Origin: Zwartia vadi
GTDB lineage: Bacteria > Pseudomonadota > Gammaproteobacteria > Burkholderiales > Burkholderiaceae_B
Direction of reading: 5' to 3'
Length of the DNA stretch: 64,000 nucleotides
Assembly (NCBI RefSeq): GCF_030410375.1
Contig: NZ_JAUHHE010000005.1
Location: 124,001-188,000, forward strand
Positions 59,063-64,000 of the stretch are shown here, piece after piece. The notes under the pieces are model-generated. The model saw only the letters and a list, made by a program, of their open reading frames with translations. It searched no databases and had not been told where the DNA came from. The first letter of the stretch is position 1. Every line of letters starts with the position of its first letter. A program made the translations under genes and the position numbers.

Positions 59063-59740
59063 TCACATGTGCCCCAACTCGGCGATGGAGATCACTTGAT
59101 GCCCGGCCACCACAAGGTGGTCAAGTAGTTCAATATCGACGACGGCGAGCGATTGTCTGAGTCTTTGGGTGAGCAGGATGTCGGCTCTGCTGGGTTTTGC
59201 TACACCTGAAGGGTGGTTGTGCGCGAGGATGACCGCTGCGGCATGTTGCGCGAGGCCTGCCTTGACGAGCTCGCGTGGATAAATCGTTGCCTCAGTGAGT
59301 GTGCCTTGCGATATTTCCTTGGTGCTAATCAAGCGGTGCTGGTTATCTAGAAATAGAGCCACGCATCGCTCGATTGAGGCATGACCCAACAGATTTGCGC
59401 AGTAGGCTTTGACTTGAGTGGGGTGTTGGAGTGAGCATTCCCGTTTGAGCTCCTCTTCCATCGCACGGCGGGCCAGCGTTTGAATTGCGTTAAGTTGGCA
59501 AATGCGGGCATTACCTAATCCCACAACAGTTCTAAGGTTTTCACTATCAGCGCTGAGGAGCGGACGCAGTCCGCCAAACCGTACAAGTAGCTGTTCCGCG
59601 AGTTTCAGGGCATTTAACCCGCGTGTGCCCGTGCCTAAAATCAATGCCAGCAGCTCAGCATTCGTCAAACTATTGGCACCATGTTGCAGCAATCTTTCGC
59701 GGGGTCGTTGATCGGGGGAGAGGTGTTCGCGCAGTGTCAT
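59063..59740 (-). CDS. radC: RadC family JAB-domain protein
   Basis: 225-residue protein with an N-terminal helix-hairpin-helix-like part (NAELLALILGTGTRG) and a C-terminal JAMM metal motif (AHNHPSGVAKPSRAD). The old DNA-repair role is doubtful in the literature; the molecular function is open. ATG 59740 gives the standard N-terminus (MTLREHLSPDQRPRE); the frame is open to 59770. It converges with the thiolase gene, with 4 bases between them. Confidence 0.93.
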   Translation of the reverse strand: MTLREHLSPDQRPRERLLQHGANSLTNAELLALILGTGTRGLNALKLAEQLLVRFGGLRPLLSADSENLRTVVGLGNARICQLNAIQTLARRAMEEELKRECSLQHPTQVKAYCANLLGHASIERCVALFLDNQHRLISTKEISQGTLTEATIYPRELVKAGLAQHAAAVILAHNHPSGVAKPSRADILLTQRLRQSLAVVDIELLDHLVVAGHQVISIAELGHM

Positions 59741-59791
59741 CGGGAAGGTTCTAAAATAGGTGTTTAACAAAGCCCTCTACGGTGACAGATT

Positions 59792-60268
59792 TTGACTGAT
59801 CAGGCCCCCAATACTCCTCCAGTTGTCCGTGCGGACTCATACCTTACTCTCCATTATCGGATCGTGATCGAGGACGGTCCCGCTGCGGGTTCAACCTTTA
59901 TCGATACCTTTGATGGACGGCCCGCGACACTACAGCTGGGCAGTGGCCAGTGGTCTCCAAGCATGGAGGTCCCTTTGCTGGGTCATCCCGAGGGCGACTG
60001 TTTCAGCTATACGCTGGAGCCTGCTCAAGCCTACGGTGATCGAAATCCTGATTTGATTCAACGGGTGTCCCGTGCCATGTTGCTTCAACATGCCGGGGAA
60101 GACGCGACGTTTGAGCCGGGAGATATGGTGGAGTTCACTGCACCGAACGGTGGGCGCTACTCAGGAGTGCTCAAAGAGTACGGTGAGGACTCGGCCTTGT
60201 TTGACTTCAACCATCCACTTGCCGGCTTGACCTTGCGGGTGGATGTCGATTTGCTTGGAGTGCTGTGA
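59792..60268 (+). CDS. slpA: FKBP-type peptidyl-prolyl isomerase SlpA
   Basis: 158-residue SlyD-like cis/trans prolyl isomerase. Seen are [30 protein letters not shown] and the [12 protein letters not shown] flap, then [10 protein letters not shown]; the insert-in-flap domain follows. The start is a TTG at 59792, with GGTGA 7 bases upstream; no better ATG gives the conserved N-terminus. The stop overlaps the ispH start (TGATG). The slpA-ispH pair is conserved in many proteobacteria. Confidence 0.93.
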   Translation: MTDQAPNTPPVVRADSYLTLHYRIVIEDGPAAGSTFIDTFDGRPATLQLGSGQWSPSMEVPLLGHPEGDCFSYTLEPAQAYGDRNPDLIQRVSRAMLLQHAGEDATFEPGDMVEFTAPNGGRYSGVLKEYGEDSALFDFNHPLAGLTLRVDVDLLGVL

Positions 60269-61215
60269 TGCAAACCAATGGTGCTGAAATCCTCTTGGCA
60301 CAACCGCGCGGTTTTTGCGCTGGGGTGGATCGGGCGATCGATATCGTTGAACGTGCGCTTGAGTTGCATGGTGCGCCCATCTACGTTCGCCATGAAATTG
60401 TCCATAATCGCTTCGTTGTCGAAGATCTCCGACGTAAAGGTGCCGTATTCATCGAAGAACTCGACGAGGCGCCTGAAGGGGGTATCGTGGTGTTCTCCGC
60501 GCACGGCGTCTCCAAAGCTGTGCGCACCGAAGCAGAAAAACGCGGCCTGCAAGTGTTTGATGCGACCTGTCCCTTAGTGACCAAGGTTCACGTCGAGGTT
60601 GAGCGGATGCGCGCGGCAGGGTGCGAGATTGTGATGATCGGACACAAGGGGCATCCGGAAGTCGAGGGAACTCTTGGACAATCCAGTGGCGGCATGTATC
60701 TCGTTGAAACTACGGCTGATGTGCTGTCTTTACAGGTCACGGACCCCGAAAAACTGGCCTTCGTGACGCAAACAACATTATCGGTGGATGATGCGGCAGA
60801 AGTTGCTCAGGCTTTACGTGCGCGTTTCCCCAATATTCAGGAGCCCAAGAAAAGCGATATTTGTTATGCCACGCAAAATCGCCAGGACGCAGTGAAAATA
60901 CTCGCGCCTGCCTCTGATTTGGTGTTAGTGGTGGGGAGCGCAAACAGCTCGAACTCCAATCGTTTGCGTGAAGTGGCAGAGAGAATGGGGATTGCTTCGT
61001 ACTTGATCGATGGCCCCGAGTCGATTGACCCCGCCTGGCTCGAAGGACGTCAACGGATCGGTATCACGGCGGGGGCCTCAGCGCCTGAGCTCCTCGTTCA
61101 GCAGGTCATTCATCGACTCAAAGAACTTGGAGCAGTTTCCGTTAGAACAATGGACGGTTTGCACGAGAATGTCTCATTTCCCTTGCCTAAAGGCTTGTCT
61201 CGCAAGTCGCTCTAG
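60268..61215 (+). CDS. ispH: 4-hydroxy-3-methylbut-2-enyl diphosphate reductase
   Basis: 315-residue 4Fe-4S enzyme for the last step of the MEP isoprenoid pathway, giving IPP and DMAPP. The three cluster cysteines are Cys17 ([11 protein letters not shown]), Cys101 ([11 protein letters not shown]) and Cys199 ([11 protein letters not shown]). The conserved histidines follow RHEIVHN and IGHKGHPE. The ATG at 60268 shares one base with the slpA stop. Its stop codon overlaps that of the convergent TAXI-like gene by 3 bases. Confidence 0.97.
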   Translation: MQTNGAEILLAQPRGFCAGVDRAIDIVERALELHGAPIYVRHEIVHNRFVVEDLRRKGAVFIEELDEAPEGGIVVFSAHGVSKAVRTEAEKRGLQVFDATCPLVTKVHVEVERMRAAGCEIVMIGHKGHPEVEGTLGQSSGGMYLVETTADVLSLQVTDPEKLAFVTQTTLSVDDAAEVAQALRARFPNIQEPKKSDICYATQNRQDAVKILAPASDLVLVVGSANSSNSNRLREVAERMGIASYLIDGPESIDPAWLEGRQRIGITAGASAPELLVQQVIHRLKELGAVSVRTMDGLHENVSFPLPKGLSRKSL

Positions 61216-62585
61216 GCCTCTCTCTTGCTGAAGGATCGTTCGATCAAGTTACGGACAAAATCGATAGTCGTGCGTAAAGTGTAATAGTCGCTCACAATGC
61301 TGCGTGGCACTTTAAGCTTGAGCGCGCGTTTATCGAGCTCGTCAATCTTTTTGAGATACTCGCCGTGCTGCGCGGGATCGTAGCTTGTTTCAAGTTCTTG
61401 CTCAAACAACTTGAGCGCGCCATACACCTCGTTGATACGCGCGCGTGCACGGCTGAGTCGGTAGACGGGCATCGACTTGATGATGGGGTATGCGAACGCG
61501 ACCAGAGGCAATAATAAGATGATCATTCGATTAAAGAACTCGGCGAGCCAAAAAGGCATGTATTCCATCAACCGAGGTGAACCGTTTTTATAAAAACTTT
61601 TTGCGACATCACTTTCCTCGATGATCGATTCTTTGTACGCAGGAAACTCACCGTACTTTGTAAAAAAAGAGCGGCCGCCATTGATTTTTTCAGCCGCTTG
61701 CAAAAAAAGTAATTGAATCGCCGGATGCATGTTGGGGTCGATGATGAGGTTAGTCGTTGGCGAGATGGTCTCTATTGTTTTGGAGGGTTCGTTACGCTCA
61801 AAATTGAGTGAACCCTCTGGAATAGTCAGTACGTGATAAGAGGGTAGCAAGCGCGCCAAGGCTTGTGAGCGTTTAAATCCAGAGACACGCGCGTCAGGAT
61901 TATTGATCATCGCTTGAACGTTTTTCGATTCGAAGCCATCCACCATGACGACTGTGTCAACGGTCCCTTTTTTAAACGCCTCAACGGCTTCTTCGTTAGA
62001 GATCGTTTTGAAATTGTCAGTGAGCTTGAGGTGATCGAGCTGCAGCAATTGCAATGCGTGCATATAGGTGCCGCTACCGGGGGCGCCAATTGCAATGGGT
62101 CTATTCAAAACATCCAAGTGAAGCGTCACATCATCACGGAATACTGAGCCTCTGTAAAAAATCCAAAGAGGTTCGTAATCGATACTACCTAGCGACAAAA
62201 GTCCCTTCGCTTCTTTTCGGCTTTTCAGCAACCCGCCCTGAATAAACGCGGCTTGAAGACCGTCATCCTTGTCTCTGAGCCGCTGAATGTTTTCTTCGGC
62301 TCCTTGTGTGGGGACAAGCTCAAGCGTGACGCCATTTTTTTTGAAATACTCGACATATTTTTTTGCGAGTTCCTCGTAGGATCCCCCAGCTGTTCCCGTT
62401 CCCATTAAAACGTGTTTCGGTGGTGCGGGCTTGGCAAACCAGATGACTGCGGCGATTGCGGCAAGAAGTAATAAGATGAGTAACCAGGCCTCTCGAGCGA
62501 ATTGCAACCAGCTATGTAGTTCTTCCCGGACTGTTTCGTAGGTTGCCACGACATGGTCGCGTACTTCGTTTTTGAAACTATCCAT
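61212..62585 (-). CDS. TAXI-family solute-binding protein with two membrane anchors
   Basis: 457-residue protein. A cytoplasmic N-terminus and one helix (about 33-50) precede a periplasmic TAXI-type receptor domain (from [17 protein letters not shown], and [16 protein letters not shown]). A second helix (about 353-370) leads to a C-terminal coiled-coil-like region of about 90 residues ([19 protein letters not shown]). Classical TAXI receptors are soluble and work with a TRAP permease; none is here. This form could sense ligand or present it to another permease, such as the SLC13-type protein at 63236. Confidence 0.88.
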   Translation of the reverse strand: MDSFKNEVRDHVVATYETVREELHSWLQFAREAWLLILLLLAAIAAVIWFAKPAPPKHVLMGTGTAGGSYEELAKKYVEYFKKNGVTLELVPTQGAEENIQRLRDKDDGLQAAFIQGGLLKSRKEAKGLLSLGSIDYEPLWIFYRGSVFRDDVTLHLDVLNRPIAIGAPGSGTYMHALQLLQLDHLKLTDNFKTISNEEAVEAFKKGTVDTVVMVDGFESKNVQAMINNPDARVSGFKRSQALARLLPSYHVLTIPEGSLNFERNEPSKTIETISPTTNLIIDPNMHPAIQLLFLQAAEKINGGRSFFTKYGEFPAYKESIIEESDVAKSFYKNGSPRLMEYMPFWLAEFFNRMIILLLPLVAFAYPIIKSMPVYRLSRARARINEVYGALKLFEQELETSYDPAQHGEYLKKIDELDKRALKLKVPRSIVSDYYTLRTTIDFVRNLIERSFSKREA

Positions 62586-62594
62586 ATGAATGTA

Positions 62595-63176
62595 TTACCT
62601 TGATGGTGTGTTATCCACTCTGGTGTGGGAGACCCAGATCAGTTTGTCAGTGGCAAAACCCATTTTTTTCGCTTGTTCGACAAGTTGTTCGCGAATCGCG
62701 GGAGACAGGGTTTTATCGCGCGCCAAAATCCAGAGATAGTCCCGATCAGGGCCCGCCACAAGTGCCCATTGATAATCCTTCTGGTCCAGAGCAAGAACAT
62801 GGTAGCCGCCATAGAAAGGTCCGAAAAACGAAACCTTGAGTGAACCCTGACTCGTACTTCCTGTAAATAAGGCACGTCCTGTCGCCGATTTCCATTCGTC
62901 CTTTTTGACATTGAAGCCGCGATTGATGACCTTCAGGCTACCGTCTGAATTTAAAGAATAGGTCGCGCTCACGTCAGTCAAACCGCGTTCAAACGAGTGA
63001 TCCAGACGGGCAATTTCATACCATTTACCCAAGTAGCGGTTGACTTCGAAAGGTGTCACCGAGGTGAGGCCCTCCGGCGGAGCGGTGGAGCAGCCCGTGA
63101 CTGAAACGGCTAGACCAGTCACCAAAATACTGCTTAGGAGTATTCGCGACAAAATGTATTTGACAGAGCTGAGCAT
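62595..63176 (-). CDS. Lipocalin-family lipoprotein (Blc-like)
   Basis: 193-residue outer-membrane lipocalin. The lipobox is VTGC after a signal of about 28 residues. The lipocalin signature is YLGKWYEIARLDHSFERG, and the barrel ends in DYLWILARDKTLSP as in E. coli Blc. Blc-type proteins bind lysophospholipids or fatty acids. The ATG at 63176 is preferred; an in-frame TTG lies at 63191. It lies 9 bases before the TAXI-like gene on the same strand. Confidence 0.93.
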   Translation of the reverse strand: MLSSVKYILSRILLSSILVTGLAVSVTGCSTAPPEGLTSVTPFEVNRYLGKWYEIARLDHSFERGLTDVSATYSLNSDGSLKVINRGFNVKKDEWKSATGRALFTGSTSQGSLKVSFFGPFYGGYHVLALDQKDYQWALVAGPDRDYLWILARDKTLSPAIREQLVEQAKKMGFATDKLIWVSHTRVDNTPSR

Positions 63177-63235
63177 GGGGAGTTGTTTCAAGTGTGATGA
63201 GCAACTGAGTTTAGCCGGACTGAGGTGAGTTTCCC

Positions 63236-64000
63236 ATGGAAAGATCTGGGGTGGTCGTATATGATGAGAATCGATCCCGTCGGCGACCAGAGCCTATTTT
63301 TCGTTTCTTTGTAAAAAAACAAGAATATATGCCCAGTTTGGACTTCACTGAAAAAGCATCTGTCCGAGAGCTTGTTGGATGGTCCTCGCTTTTGATCGTT
63401 CCCCCCGTGCTTTATTTCACGGGGGTTTTTTATGGATTGACTGTTCAAGCCGCCTTATTCCTGGCCATACTATCCGTGGTCATTTTGATGTGGCTGTTTA
63501 ATTTACTGGATGATTACATCCCGCCCATGCTTGGGATGTTTGCGTCGTTGTTCTTCGGGCTTGCTCCACCGCCTGTTGCGCTTTCGGGCCTTGCCTCTCC
63601 GAGTCTTCTCACGCTGATGGGCGTGTTTGCCCTGGCCTCCGTCATTACGACTTCAGGTCTTGGGCGTCGATTTGTTCTTTATCTTTTGTTGAAAGTACCT
63701 GACCGTTTATTTTGGCAACAAAACATACTTGTGTGTTGCGGACTATTGCTTTCTTTCGTTTCACCCTCAGGCAATAGTCGCGTGACATTGATATTGCCTT
63801 TATTTAAAGAAATCAGCGAGGCGCTAAAACTAGCCAAACGGGGCTTGACGATTACCTCGCTGATGGCGGCGACCTATGGCGGCGCGATGTTGTTTTCAAC
63901 CGCGCTTTCAAACAGTAAGTCAGCCAGTATCGCTGCGCTGAGCATGTTGCCCCTTCATCTGCAAAACCAGTATTTAGGCGTGTTCTGGATCGTTGCGGCG
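63236..64000 (+). CDS. SLC13/DASS-type permease, 5' part
   Basis: Partial gene running off the right edge; 255 codons are seen. GAGG lies about 10 bases before the ATG at 63236; another ATG at 63329 could be used. After about 48 hydrophilic residues come several helices (LVGWSSLLIVPPVLYFTGVF and following), and the sodium/substrate loop region SPSGNSRVTLILPLF, which resembles SLC13-type anion symporters. The cargo is probably a carboxylate or sulfate. It is divergent from the lipocalin gene. Confidence 0.72.
   Translation, partial: MERSGVVVYDENRSRRRPEPIFRFFVKKQEYMPSLDFTEKASVRELVGWSSLLIVPPVLYFTGVFYGLTVQAALFLAILSVVILMWLFNLLDDYIPPMLGMFASLFFGLAPPPVALSGLASPSLLTLMGVFALASVITTSGLGRRFVLYLLLKVPDRLFWQQNILVCCGLLLSFVSPSGNSRVTLILPLFKEISEALKLAKRGLTITSLMAATYGGAMLFSTALSNSKSASIAALSMLPLHLQNQYLGVFWIVAA

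Overview
The window is a gene-dense chromosomal segment of a betaproteobacterium, most likely a member of the Burkholderiales close to Alcaligenaceae. The reasons are the conserved blocks lepA-lepB-rnc-era-recO, pyrG-kdsA-eno-ftsB, proA-holA-lptE-leuS and pepA-holC, a Bug-type (TctC-like) periplasmic receptor, and many CoA-dependent catabolic genes. Both window edges cut genes: lepA at the left and an SLC13-type permease at the right. I see no rRNA, tRNA, CRISPR array, prophage or insertion sequence with a transposase.

Layout. 1-4200 (+): translation and RNA housekeeping (lepA end, lepB, rnc, era, recO). 4216-14943: an accessory catabolic region. One minus-strand operon runs ligase > GntR regulator > acyl-CoA dehydrogenase > ThDP decarboxylase > alcohol dehydrogenase. 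A divergent plus-strand pair encodes a Bug receptor and an SDR. Minus-strand genes follow for an RraA-like aldolase, an alpha/beta hydrolase and a crotonase; a 210-bp element bounded by a perfect 37-bp inverted repeat lies between the last two. 15033-20065: BI-1 membrane protein, holC, pepA, cysB, a DUF2325 protein behind a Fur-box-like sequence, and an NlpC/P60 lipoprotein. 20217-24531: prpE interrupted by an in-frame TAA, a GlcG/HbpS-like gene coupled to it, and intact acs. 24645-32724: small membrane protein, FAH-family hydrolase, esterase, cupin, ETF-ubiquinone oxidoreductase, thioesterase, 3-oxoacid CoA-transferase subunits and aminopeptidase P. 32851-37088: pyrG-kdsA-eno-ftsB. 37150-41819: an orphan TadE-like pseudopilin, a class V aminotransferase, and a sensor kinase/response regulator pair. 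41843-54014 (all minus): hslO, gamma-carbonic anhydrase homologue, a degenerate acyl-CoA-synthetase homologue, RDD protein, a 58-aa protein with repeat motifs upstream, an RlmL-like methyltransferase, hemJ, proA-holA-lptE-leuS, and rpmB-rpmG. 54086-64000: MFS efflux protein, cyclopropane synthase, luciferase-like monooxygenase, thiolase, radC, slpA-ispH, a membrane-anchored TAXI receptor, lipocalin and the start of the permease.

How it fits together. Much of the accessory content handles carboxylic acids and their CoA esters: uptake receptors, acid activation by AMP-forming ligases and a CoA-transferase, oxidation by acyl-CoA dehydrogenase feeding electrons through ETF-QO, crotonase, thiolase and FAH-type hydrolysis. 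The most notable observations are the prpE nonsense codon with a plausible restart signal, the unassigned catabolic island, the palindromic element, the cysteine-tailed DUF2325 protein with a possible Fur site, and the small gene with repeated motifs upstream. I did not find a clearly new defence or mobile system. All assignments come from reading sequence and motif recognition; no database search was run.
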